From Vulcanimicrobiota bacterium (GTDB lineage Bacteria; Vulcanimicrobiota; Vulcanimicrobiia; Vulcanimicrobiales; Vulcanimicrobiaceae), in the NCBI GenBank assembly GCA_028287525.1, contig JAQBPM010000267.1:1-43247 (forward strand): DNA of 43,247 nucleotides, read 5' to 3'. The notes under the pieces are model-generated. The model searched no databases. It was not told the origin of the DNA and saw only the letters and a program-made list of their open reading frames with translations. Below are positions 8,542 to 17,875 of the stretch, piece by piece (within the stretch, counting starts at the first letter, position 1; each line of letters begins with the position of its first letter). The translations under genes were made by a program, and so were the position numbers.

Positions 8542-9846
8542 GTGACGATTCCCAAGACTATCTGCATCATCGGCACGGGGTACGTCGGAATGGCGAGCGC
8601 GATCGGGCTCGCCGAGCTCGGCCATCAGGTGTACGGCTACGACATCCAACCGGAGCGCGTCCGCGCGCTTCAGCGCGGAATCACGCCGTATAACGAAGCC
8701 GGGATCGAGGAGCCGCTTCAGCGGCATCTAGGAACCGGACGCATCGCGTTCTTCGAGGACCTCGCCCAAGCCGTCGGCCAGGCCGATTTCGTGATCGTCA
8801 CCGTCGGAACGCCGTCACTCGAAGACGGCGCGGCAGACCTCTCCGCGGTGCGGGATGCGATCTCCACGATCGTTCCCGTCATGCCCGAACATGCCGTGAT
8901 CGTGCTGCGCTCAACGGTGCCGGCCGGCACGACCAACCAGTTTGCCGAGCAATACGACGCGGAGTTCATCTACGCACCCGAGTTTCTGCGGGAAGGATCG
9001 GCGATAGCCGATTTCCTCAATCCGGACCGCATCGTCATCGGAGCCGCGTCGATGCCCGCCGGCCAGCACTACGCGCGGCTTCTCGCCGCGCTCGATCGCC
9101 CCGTCCTGGTCACTTCGTATCGCAATGCGGAACTCGTCAAGAGCGTTTCGAACGCCTTCTTGGCGCTGAAGATCAGCTTCGCGAACGAGGTCGCCAACTT
9201 GTGCGACGTGCTGGACGCGGACGCCCTCGAAGTGCTGCGCGGCGTCGGAGAGGATCGCCGGATCGGCGGAGAGTTTCTTGCGCCGGGGATCGGTTTCGGC
9301 GGACCCTGCTTCGAGAAAGACGTGAAGAGCTTGTGCCACGTCGCCCGGCTGCACGGTGCGCCGCCCGAGCTGCTGACAGCGACCTTGCGCGTCAACGAGT
9401 CGCAGCCGCGCCGTATCGTCGACGTCCTCGAAGAGGAGCTCGGCGGCCTGGGCGGCGCGCGCATCGCGGTCTGGGGACTCACGTTCAAGGCGGGCACCGA
9501 CGACGTTCGCGACTCGCTCGCCTTGCGCATCGTCGACGATCTGCGCGCTCGCGGCGCTGTGCCGCTCGCATACGACCCCGCGATCGCGCTGCACCCCGAG
9601 ATTCGCTGCGAGGTCGCCTTCTCCGCACTCGAGGCCCTGGATCGCGCCGATGGATTGCTGGTCCTCACGGAGTGGCCGGAGTTCGCCGCGATCTCGCCCT
9701 ACGCGGTCGCCGCGCGACTCCAGGGCGACGTCGTCGTAGACGGCCGAAACGTACTCGACCCGCAATCCTACGCGGCGGCCGGCCTTCGCTTTCGCGGCGT
9801 CGGCCGTCGCCCTGCAACCACGTTGCCGCTGGCCGCGGCGAGCTGA
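8542..9846 (+). CDS. ugd: UDP-glucose/GDP-mannose dehydrogenase family protein (UDP-glucose 6-dehydrogenase-like)
   Basis: GTG start; ICIIGTGYVGMASAIGLAELGHQVYGYDI...FIYAPEFLREGSAIADFLNPDRIVIG...LAPGIGFGGPCFEKDVKSL. Confidence 0.9.
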   Translation: MTIPKTICIIGTGYVGMASAIGLAELGHQVYGYDIQPERVRALQRGITPYNEAGIEEPLQRHLGTGRIAFFEDLAQAVGQADFVIVTVGTPSLEDGAADLSAVRDAISTIVPVMPEHAVIVLRSTVPAGTTNQFAEQYDAEFIYAPEFLREGSAIADFLNPDRIVIGAASMPAGQHYARLLAALDRPVLVTSYRNAELVKSVSNAFLALKISFANEVANLCDVLDADALEVLRGVGEDRRIGGEFLAPGIGFGGPCFEKDVKSLCHVARLHGAPPELLTATLRVNESQPRRIVDVLEEELGGLGGARIAVWGLTFKAGTDDVRDSLALRIVDDLRARGAVPLAYDPAIALHPEIRCEVAFSALEALDRADGLLVLTEWPEFAAISPYAVAARLQGDVVVDGRNVLDPQSYAAAGLRFRGVGRRPATTLPLAAAS

Positions 9847-9852
9847 GGTGTC

Positions 9853-11202
9853 ATGACCATCGATCGCATCACTGGATTGCTTCGCCGCCAATGGCTGGTC
9901 GTCGCAATCGTCCTGGCCATCGGCGTGATGGCGTACTTCACCCTGCAGGAGAGGATGCGGACGTTCAACGCGACCGCGTCGATCCTCGGCGTCGCCGCTC
10001 CATCGCAGAACGCCGCGGCCCTGGATCCGCAGAAAGACCCGACGCAGTCTGCGGTGACGCCGCAAGATCTCCCCAGCTTGATCACGAGCTCCACGGTCGT
10101 GCAGCGGGTCGGCCGCGATCTTCACCTCTCGTTGAACGACACGATGAAGCTTGCCGGTGAAGTGAGAGTCCGGCCGCCGGCGTCCAACGTCATCCAGATC
10201 ACGGTGACGGACCGCAATCCGCGCCGCGCCGTCGCAGCCGCGAACGCATTCTCGACCGAGATCCAAGCGCTCGAGCGCGAGATCGCGACGTCGCGCTACG
10301 GATCGTTGATCGCCGACCTCCGATCGCAGCTCCAAAGCCGACGCGACGTGCTGGCCGGGATCGACTCCAAGCTGGCCGCCGTTTCGGCTCAGGATCCGTA
10401 CATCACGACGGAGGCCGGCACGACGGCGATCAACACCCAGCTGGTCGCGACGCTGCACCAGCGCGATGCGATACGCGCCACCATGCAGGGCGACGCATCG
10501 GCTGCGCAGTTCGCCGCGGCGCGCCCGCAGCTCACCCGGCAGCTCGCGTCGCGCGAGATCATCGACAAGAATCCAACGTTCAACAGCCTGCGGGAACAAT
10601 ATGGCAAGGATCTCGCGCAGCTCAACGTCGCGCTGGCAGGGTACACCGACGCATTTCCGGGCCTCGCCGGCCAAAAGTCGCAAGTCGGACGCGAAGGCCA
10701 GATGCTCTCGGACCTGCAAACGCGCGAGACGGCGCAGCCCGCCAAGAGCGAATCGTACGTCGCCGCAATGCTGGACAAGAACAAGGCCGACGCAGCGTAC
10801 GCGAGCGATCGCGCGCAGCTCGCGACGTTCGACGCGGTGATCGCCGACCTCACGCAGCATCTCAGCGCGAGCCGCACCTCCGGCCTCTCCGTAGCGGCAC
10901 TCCGTCGCGAGCGGGAAGCCGGCGACCAGGCGTTTGCGCGCCTTTCGGATCGGCTGGCAACCGCGATGGCGGATCGATCGCAAGCCGCGGCGATCGCGCC
11001 CGCGGTCGTGATCGATCAGGCGACCTTCGCGAGCCCGTCGTTGTTGTCGCAGCCGCGCGTCCTGGGCACCGCGCTGGCAATCGCGTTCCTGTGGCTCGCT
11101 CTCACGCTCGCGTTCCTCGTGGACGCGTCGGACAAGCGGCTGCGCACGCGAACGACGATCGAAGATCTCTACGGCAGCCCCGTGCTGACCGACGTCGGAT
11201 AG
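9853..11202 (+). CDS. Wzz-like chain-length determinant / polysaccharide co-polymerase
   Basis: N-terminal TM, long coiled region, C-terminal TM (VLGTALAIAFLWLALTLAFLVDASDKRLRTRTTIEDLYG). Confidence 0.75.
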   Translation: MTIDRITGLLRRQWLVVAIVLAIGVMAYFTLQERMRTFNATASILGVAAPSQNAAALDPQKDPTQSAVTPQDLPSLITSSTVVQRVGRDLHLSLNDTMKLAGEVRVRPPASNVIQITVTDRNPRRAVAAANAFSTEIQALEREIATSRYGSLIADLRSQLQSRRDVLAGIDSKLAAVSAQDPYITTEAGTTAINTQLVATLHQRDAIRATMQGDASAAQFAAARPQLTRQLASREIIDKNPTFNSLREQYGKDLAQLNVALAGYTDAFPGLAGQKSQVGREGQMLSDLQTRETAQPAKSESYVAAMLDKNKADAAYASDRAQLATFDAVIADLTQHLSASRTSGLSVAALRREREAGDQAFARLSDRLATAMADRSQAAAIAPAVVIDQATFASPSLLSQPRVLGTALAIAFLWLALTLAFLVDASDKRLRTRTTIEDLYGSPVLTDVG

Positions 11203-11216
11203 GAGTGTCCACTTCG

Positions 11217-11861
11217 ATGGAATCGCTCAAAGAGAACTTTCGCATTCTGCGGATTCGCGTCGAGTCGCAAACCGCGCTGCCGGCGATCGTGGTGGTCAGT
11301 GCGGCGATGTCCGGCGACGGTACGACGTACGTCGCGTCGGGTCTCGCGCGCGCGTTCGCCGAGGCCGGGCATCGGACGCTGCTGCTGGAAGCGAACACGG
11401 CGCGCCCGGGCGTCGCGGAGAGCCTCGACATCCGGCCGATACCGCCGACGTGCACTGCGGTCGGACTCCACGCGCGCCAAGCCGACGTGCCGGGTCTGTG
11501 GGTCACCGCATTGCGCGGCGGGCCGGCGGACGGGACGATCCGCGAACTCACCAGTCGGTTGCGAAGCGAGTTCGCCGTCACCGTGATCGACGCGGCGGCG
11601 ATCCCGACGTCCAGTACCGCGCTCCAATTCTCCCATGCCGCCGACGCGCTGCTCGTGGCGGTGCGAACGGGGCGCCGGGCTTGCGTCGCCGATCAAGAGC
11701 TCCTGCGGCTGATCGGCGATGGTGACGTGCGTCTGCTCGGCATCGTGCCGACGAAAGCGCGAGGCCGCCGCCTTTCCCCGCCGCTGAGCACGCCGCAGCT
11801 CGTTCCCGAAGTCGTCGATTCGCCGGCGCACTTTGCGCCCCGCGCCGGCGCCCGGGGATAG
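11217..11861 (+). CDS. BY-kinase (CpsD/CapB)-like ATPase, P-loop degenerate
   Basis: MESLKENFRILRIRVESQ... resembles CpsD N-termini; P-loop position reads SAAMSGDGTTYVASGLARAFAEAGHRTLLLEANT; no Tyr cluster at C-terminus. Alternative GTG start at 11205. Confidence 0.7.
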   Translation: MESLKENFRILRIRVESQTALPAIVVVSAAMSGDGTTYVASGLARAFAEAGHRTLLLEANTARPGVAESLDIRPIPPTCTAVGLHARQADVPGLWVTALRGGPADGTIRELTSRLRSEFAVTVIDAAAIPTSSTALQFSHAADALLVAVRTGRRACVADQELLRLIGDGDVRLLGIVPTKARGRRLSPPLSTPQLVPEVVDSPAHFAPRAGARG

Positions 11862-11862
11862 C

Positions 11863-12831
11863 ATGGCCGTTCTGGTAACGGGCGGAGCCGGATTTCTCGG
11901 CAGCCATCTCGTCGATCGCCTGGTGCGCGACGGGAACGACGTCATCGTCGCGGACAACCTTTCGACCGGCCGGATCGGCAACCTCGGCCCGGCGCTCTCG
12001 GCGGCGAGCGCGACGCTGGTGTACGTCGACGTCGCTTCACCGACCGCCGAGCTGCGGGCTGCGATCGAAGCCGCGTCGGCGGACCCCATCGATGCGATCT
12101 TCCACCTTGCCTCCCCGGCCAGCCCGGAAGCCTACGACGCGAATCCGTGGGAAACGCTGGCCGTCAACGCGCTGGGTACGATGTCCCTGATCGAGCTTGC
12201 GCTCGAGCGCGACGCCCTCATGCTCTTCGCGTCCACGTCCGAGGTGTACGGAGATCCCGGCGTTCATCCGCAGCCGGAGTCGTATTTCGGCAACGTCAAC
12301 CCGGTGGGCCCGCGAGCCTGTTACGATGAAGGCAAGCGCTTCGGTGAAGCCGCGATATCCGTTGCGATCCGGCGACGCGGTTTGAACGGACGCATCGTGC
12401 GTCTGTTCAACTGCTACGGGCCGCGAATGGACATCGGCGACGGACGGCTCGTTCCGGCGCTGCTCGCCGCGGCGACCGCGGGCGAACCCCTGCCAATTCA
12501 CGGGAGCGGGCTTCAGACGCGTTCGATGACGTACGTCGACGACGTCGTCGACGGGTTGATACGGGTTGCCGTGTCGTCCGGGGCCTATGACCCGGTGAAT
12601 CTCGGCAGCGAAGAAGAGCACACCGTCGTGGAGATCGCGCACGAGGTCGCTGCAGCGGTGGGGACGGCGTACGACGCCGTTCACCTTGCCCCGCGCCCGG
12701 AAGACCCGCACCGCCGGCGGCCCGACATCACGCGGGCGCGGCAGCTGGGCTGGTCGCCCACGACGCCGCTGCAGGAAGGGCTGCGCCGGACGTACGCCTG
12801 GTATCGCGCCTATGGGCTCCAGTATGCGTAA
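11863..12831 (+). CDS. NAD-dependent epimerase/dehydratase, UDP-glucuronate decarboxylase (UXS)-like
   Basis: [17 protein letters not shown]...[34 protein letters not shown]...[39 protein letters not shown]...[17 protein letters not shown]. Confidence 0.85.
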   Translation: [322 protein letters not shown]

Positions 12832-12840
12832 GGCCGCGCA

Positions 12841-14193
12841 GTGATCGCTGCGGCGCGGCCGGCGCGCGCGGCGTCGGATTGGTCGCTGAACGGTGTGGTC
12901 GCCTGGTGGCGGGCGCGTCCGTGGATGCCGATCGCCATCGTGCTCGTGCTCTGGGCGATCATGCCGGGAATTCGGCGCCTCATCGACTGGCGGATCGGCT
13001 TCAACTACATCGCCGTGGCGAGCATCGTGCCGCTGCTTGCGCTTCTCCCGTTCGCGGTGCTCGTGCTGTATCGGGACCATGCCAAGTACCGGCGCTCGAT
13101 CGCTCTGTGCGCGTGGCTGTGGGCGGGCGGTTTCGGTTATTCCCTCGTCGTCGGCCTCGCGGCCGGCAATGGGCTGGCGGCCATCTACTCCGCGCTCAAT
13201 TTCATTCTGCCGATGTTCTTCGGATTGTGGGTCGCGCGGCTGGACATCGCACCGGAAGCGCTGAGCGAGCGGGTCGCGTCGATCGCGCTTTGGATTGCGA
13301 CGGGGCTGGCGATGTACGCGGTCTTTCAGTACGTCGCACTGCCCGAGTGGGACGCGGCGTGGATGCGGAACACGAACATCATCAGCGTCGGATACCCGGC
13401 GCCGTTCCAATTTCGTCCGTTCTCGACGCTCAATGCGCCGGGTCCGTTCGCCGACTTTCTGGTTGCGGTGCTCCTGTTGAACCTGCCGCGCCTCAAACGC
13501 CCCTCGTGGCTGCAGCTCGTGCAGATCATGCTCGTCGCCGGCGTCCTCGTGCTCACCATGGTGCGAACTGCGTGGATCGCCGCGCTCGTGGGCGTGTTCG
13601 CCTACCTGCTGATGAGTCCGAATCGCGCGAAGAACCTCGCGGTCTTCAGTCTTGTCGGCATCGTCTGCGCGCTGCTGGTGTTCAATGCCGGCGTTCTGCT
13701 GGGGAACGACCAGGCGGGGAGCGACCTCTCGCGCCGCTTCGAGACGCTCGGAAATCTGCAAAGCGATAGCTCGTACAATGACCGCCAGTCATATTTCGGC
13801 GACAAGCTGCAGATTGCGCTAAGCCAGCCGACGGGCGGTGGTCTTGGTCTGCTGGGAACCGCGGCGAAGCTGGGCTCCGCCCAACAGGTCGTCGACTTCG
13901 ACAACGGCTACATCGGGCGACTCACCGAGATGGGATACTTCGGGACGGCCTGCTACCTCGCGACGCTGGCCGCCGGCCTCGCGCTGGCGTGGCGGTATTG
14001 GGCCGAGGCGCGCCGGCGGGGGAGTCCGCGTGAAGCCGCGTTCGGCGCCGCCGTGTTCGCGTTGCAGTTAACGTTGGCGCTCAGCGACACCTCGAGCGAT
14101 CATCACAATCAGTTCATGGGGATCTTCTTCTGGCTCAGCCTCGCGCTGATCTGCTGCCGTCACGAACGCATCAGGAGAGCGGTGCGAGCGTGA
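12841..14193 (+). CDS. O-antigen ligase / Wzy-like polymerase family membrane protein
   Basis: Multi-TM protein in an EPS operon; GTG start; C-terminal FGAAVFALQLTLALSDTSSDHHNQFMGIFFWLSLALICC. Confidence 0.7.
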   Translation: MIAAARPARAASDWSLNGVVAWWRARPWMPIAIVLVLWAIMPGIRRLIDWRIGFNYIAVASIVPLLALLPFAVLVLYRDHAKYRRSIALCAWLWAGGFGYSLVVGLAAGNGLAAIYSALNFILPMFFGLWVARLDIAPEALSERVASIALWIATGLAMYAVFQYVALPEWDAAWMRNTNIISVGYPAPFQFRPFSTLNAPGPFADFLVAVLLLNLPRLKRPSWLQLVQIMLVAGVLVLTMVRTAWIAALVGVFAYLLMSPNRAKNLAVFSLVGIVCALLVFNAGVLLGNDQAGSDLSRRFETLGNLQSDSSYNDRQSYFGDKLQIALSQPTGGGLGLLGTAAKLGSAQQVVDFDNGYIGRLTEMGYFGTACYLATLAAGLALAWRYWAEARRRGSPREAAFGAAVFALQLTLALSDTSSDHHNQFMGIFFWLSLALICCRHERIRRAVRA

Positions 14194-17018
14194 CCGCAGC
14201 TCACAACGCCGTCGGCCGTATCGTGCGCAACGGGATGAGCGGGGCAGGCGCTCGCATCCTAATGATGGTGGTGGGGTTCGCCCTCACGCCCTACATCGTC
14301 CACTCGCTGGGATTTTTGGACTTCGGCTTGTGGGCGACGGTCGGCGCGCTGGCCGGATACCTGGGCATCCTCGACTTCGGACTCGGCGGCTCGTTCGTCA
14401 AGTTCATCGCGCAGTATGTCGAGCGCAACGAGCACGCGTCGGCACGCCAAGTCATCACCTTCGGCATGCTGTTCTACCTCGGCTTCGGGATTCTGACGGC
14501 CGTGCCGGTGTTTCTATGCGCACCAGCGCTCGTCCATTTGTTCAAGATGCCGGCGGAGGCGTATCCGCACGCCGTAGCGGTGTTCCGGGCCCTGTTCGTG
14601 ATCTTGATCGCGTCGCTGGCCTTCGGAATACTGGGGAGCTGCATCATAGCGGTCCACCGGCTCGACTTGGCGAGCCGCAACAACATCGTCGGGTACGCGG
14701 TCTACGCCGCCCTCGTCGCCGTGCTGCTCCACCTGCACCGCGGCATCTTCGGCGTCATCGCGGCGCAGGCTGCGCAAGTTGCCGTGACCGCGACGTTGCA
14801 TTACTTCACCGCACGGCGCCTTTTCGGTCCGGTTTGGCACGATCCGCGGCGCTTGGACCCCCGGATCGTCAAGCAGATGTTCAGCTTCGGCGGTTGGACG
14901 CAGCTCACGACGATCTTCAACGTGATCATGTTCGACGCCGGACGGTTCCTCTCGGCCGGCATCGTGGGCGTCTCGAGCGTTACCTATTATGAGATCGGCG
15001 GCAGGCTGGCATACATTTCGCGCGGACTACCCGGCTATCTGCTCGATGCGCTTCCGCCCGCGGCGGCGGCGGCGGACGCACGCGGCGACCGCGAAGAGGT
15101 GCGTCACATTTCGGTCAGCACGGCACTCTATTTCCTGCTCGTTACGACGCTGCTCGCGGGCTTCGTCTGGGGCGCTTGCGGCCCGATCATGCGCGTTTGG
15201 TTCGGGACCGATCACCCCTACGTGCACGATATCGTGCTCTGCCTAACCCTCGCATACGTGGTCAGCTCCGGCGCAGCCGTGCGGGTCACCGTCGTTCGTT
15301 CGCTGGGTCGGCCCGAGCTCGAGACCGCGTGCGTTGCGTCCGGAGCGGCCGCGACCGTCGCGGCTACGCTGCTGCTGGTGCCGCACCTCGGCGTGGTGGG
15401 CGCCGCGCTGGGCTACTCAGCGGGATGGATTGCGTACTCGGTGTGCTCGCTCGTCGTCGACAGACGCGGGAACGTATACGAGTGGTGGCATTCCACCGGA
15501 GACGCTTCGTTGCGGATCATGGCGGTCGGCGTCTTCAGCGCCCTCGGATTGAAGGACGCGGTCGATCTGCCGTGGATCGCTGGCCTGTTCGCGCACCGCG
15601 TAACGGGATTGTTCGCGCTGGCCGCGTCCGGCGTGCTGTACGTGCTCGCCTTCACGCTGCTGATCTGGGCGGTCGGCGCCTGGCGTTTCGAGGAGCGGCG
15701 ATTCGTGCACGTCGCGACGCGACTGCGCGGTGTCCTGCTCCCAGCGTCGCGCTCGATCGCGATCGTCGCGCTTGCGGCGGGCGCCCTCGTGGCGTCGGTC
15801 GCGTCGGCAACGACGGCCGCGGCACCAGCAAGCGAAACCCCGCGCTCGGCCGCAAGCTTCGTCGACTCGGTGGGGATGAATCTGCATCTGGCATACGGCG
15901 ACACGCCGTACGCCAACGTCGATCGCGTCGCGCAGCTGCTCACGGCTCTGCACGTGCGCCACGTGCGCGACGGCGTCGAACCGGGCCGGACGGATCTGTG
16001 CGCCGCTGCGCAGCGCCTCTCGCGAAACGGCATCCGGTTCACGTACATCACCAAGCCCAATCTCGACGGCGCGGGGCTCGCTGCGTGGCGCCGCTGCGTC
16101 GGCCGTTCGATCGAAGCGTACGAAGCGCCCAACGAGTACAACACGAGCCATCCTGCCGCGGACGGCGACTGGGTCGCGACGATCCGCGCGTATCAGCGTT
16201 CGCTCTATCGCTCGGTCAAGTCGGATCCCGCACTTGCGGATCTGCCCGTGATCGGTCCGTCCTTCTCGACCATAGCGGCGTACGCGCAGGTCGGCGATCT
16301 CTCAACGAGCATGGACCGCGGCAATCTGCACCAGTATTTTGCAGGCCGGCCGCCGGAGACGAACGGGTGGGGCGAGGGCGGTTATGGCAGCCTGCGCTAC
16401 GGGATCACCCACGCGCGAGAGGTCGCGGGCGCAAAGCCGATCGAGGTGACCGAAAGCGGTTACGGGACGGCACCGCGCCCGGAGATGGTTCCGCGGCCGA
16501 TTGCTGCGCGCTACATTCCGCGAATGTTTTTCACGCAGTACAACTCCGGGATCGAGCGCACGTACCAGTACGAGCTCTTCGACGAGGGCGGACCGCCCTT
16601 CGACACGTTCGGGCTTGCGGATGCTCACGGCGCGCCCAAACCGGCGTTCCTTGCCCTGGCGAGCATCATGCAGCTCCTCGCCGCGGCAGGCTCTCCATCG
16701 CATCCTTCGCCGGCGCTGCAGGTCGAAGTAAACGCGGCCGGCGCACCGGTTCGCCACACGTTGCTCGCCGGTCGCGACGGGATCTACCTCGCGCTGTGGC
16801 TCGAGTCGTCGGCGATCGATCCGAATACACTTCGCGAGGACCCGGTCCCGACGGCTCAAGCGACCGTCTCACTCGGAGTCCCGCTGGCCTCCGCGACCCG
16901 CTACGCGTCCGACGCCATGGGGACCCTGCAGCCGGTTCGGCTCGTTGCGGCGACCCGGCTCACGACCACGATCTCCGACGCGGTCACCATCCTCAAGCTC
17001 GTTCCGAGGCACTCATGA
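14190..17018 (+). CDS. Wzx-like polysaccharide flippase fused to a C-terminal glycoside-hydrolase-like (clan GH-A-like) domain
   Basis: N-terminus SGAGARILMMVVGFALTPYIVHSLGFLDFGLWATVGALAGYLGILDFGLGGSFVKFIAQY is Wzx-like; from about 15850 the same frame reads FVDSVGMNLHLAYGDTPYANVDRVAQLL...YEAPNEYN...IEVTESGYG...YQYELFDEGG, homologous to the three secreted proteins at 29.2-33.8 kb. Confidence 0.85.
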   Translation: MTAAHNAVGRIVRNGMSGAGARILMMVVGFALTPYIVHSLGFLDFGLWATVGALAGYLGILDFGLGGSFVKFIAQYVERNEHASARQVITFGMLFYLGFGILTAVPVFLCAPALVHLFKMPAEAYPHAVAVFRALFVILIASLAFGILGSCIIAVHRLDLASRNNIVGYAVYAALVAVLLHLHRGIFGVIAAQAAQVAVTATLHYFTARRLFGPVWHDPRRLDPRIVKQMFSFGGWTQLTTIFNVIMFDAGRFLSAGIVGVSSVTYYEIGGRLAYISRGLPGYLLDALPPAAAAADARGDREEVRHISVSTALYFLLVTTLLAGFVWGACGPIMRVWFGTDHPYVHDIVLCLTLAYVVSSGAAVRVTVVRSLGRPELETACVASGAAATVAATLLLVPHLGVVGAALGYSAGWIAYSVCSLVVDRRGNVYEWWHSTGDASLRIMAVGVFSALGLKDAVDLPWIAGLFAHRVTGLFALAASGVLYVLAFTLLIWAVGAWRFEERRFVHVATRLRGVLLPASRSIAIVALAAGALVASVASATTAAAPASETPRSAASFVDSVGMNLHLAYGDTPYANVDRVAQLLTALHVRHVRDGVEPGRTDLCAAAQRLSRNGIRFTYITKPNLDGAGLAAWRRCVGRSIEAYEAPNEYNTSHPAADGDWVATIRAYQRSLYRSVKSDPALADLPVIGPSFSTIAAYAQVGDLSTSMDRGNLHQYFAGRPPETNGWGEGGYGSLRYGITHAREVAGAKPIEVTESGYGTAPRPEMVPRPIAARYIPRMFFTQYNSGIERTYQYELFDEGGPPFDTFGLADAHGAPKPAFLALASIMQLLAAAGSPSHPSPALQVEVNAAGAPVRHTLLAGRDGIYLALWLESSAIDPNTLREDPVPTAQATVSLGVPLASATRYASDAMGTLQPVRLVAATRLTTTISDAVTILKLVPRHS

Positions 17019-17875
17019 GTTCTCCCGAACCGGACTCCCTCGCGATCGTCATCGCGTCGAAGAATCGGCGTGACGATCTTGCCCTCGCACTTCGCTCGAT
17101 CCGCGAACAACGGACCCAGCCCGACCGGATCATCGTCATCGATCAATCCGATCCCCCGTACGCGCTGGTCGAGGACGACGTACTGCGTTATCGGCACGAT
17201 CCGACGATTCCGGGTCTCACCGTGGCGCGCAACGCCGCCATCGCGCTCAACGATTGTGCCAACGTCCTCTTCATCGACGACGACGTCGAGTTCGTCAGCG
17301 ACGTCGTCGCGCATCTGCGCGACAACTTCCGCGCGCATTCCGATGCGATCGGGCTGCGCTGCGCCATCTCGCCCCCGCAAGTCAGGCACTTCGTGGAGCA
17401 GCCCGGCTTCGGAAGCCGCATTTGGGGCGCTTGGCAGCGCGTCTTTTGGCGCGGTTTCTTCGACAATAACACCGCCGAGCTGAACGACCGCGGAGAGGTC
17501 GGGTTCGCGCCGGGGTGTGCGATGGCGTTCCGCTCCACGCTGTTCGAGACGGAGCGCTTCGACCCGGCACTGGTCGACTACAGTTACGGAGAGGATTGGG
17601 AGTTCTCGAAGCGCGCGCGCCGGCACGGCCGGCTGTACCACGTCGCCGACGCCGTGCTCGTTCATCACGAGTCGACGCTCAATCGCTACGGACAGCGGCG
17701 ACTGCTCGCGCAGCGCTGGCGCAACATGCTGTATTTCTACGACAAGCTCGAGCACGATCGCACCGCGTTCGATCGCTTTTGGCGCCTGTGGTGGATGCTC
17801 GGCGAAACCGCCGTGTGGCTGCGCAAAGGGTACGGCCTGCCCAAGCAGGAGGCGAGATGGCCGAAGGGCCGCTGA
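17015..17875 (+). CDS. Glycosyltransferase family 2
   Basis: LAIVIASKNRRDDLALALRSIREQRTQPDRIIVIDQSD...NVLFIDDDVEF...GEDWEFSKRARRHGRLYHV; ATGA overlap with preceding gene. Confidence 0.85.
   Translation: MSSPEPDSLAIVIASKNRRDDLALALRSIREQRTQPDRIIVIDQSDPPYALVEDDVLRYRHDPTIPGLTVARNAAIALNDCANVLFIDDDVEFVSDVVAHLRDNFRAHSDAIGLRCAISPPQVRHFVEQPGFGSRIWGAWQRVFWRGFFDNNTAELNDRGEVGFAPGCAMAFRSTLFETERFDPALVDYSYGEDWEFSKRARRHGRLYHVADAVLVHHESTLNRYGQRRLLAQRWRNMLYFYDKLEHDRTAFDRFWRLWWMLGETAVWLRKGYGLPKQEARWPKGR

Noticed and set aside
8911-10983. 690-aa minus-strand ORF
   Set aside because: Antisense to the clear dehydrogenase and Wzz-like genes; Arg/Asp/Gly-rich composition typical of high-GC shadow ORFs.
12534-12553. 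20-bp perfect palindrome CGTCGACGACGTCGTCGACG
   Set aside because: Lies inside the epimerase gene encoding the conserved YVDDVVDG segment; explained by GAC/GTC codon bias.
12037-13761. 574-aa minus-strand ORF
   Set aside because: Antisense to the epimerase and polymerase genes; no recognisable protein features.
15176-17014. Alternative plus-strand frame before the GT2 start
   Set aside because: Only the part from 17015 encodes a GT2; upstream codons overlap the flippase-GH gene out of frame and are Arg-rich.
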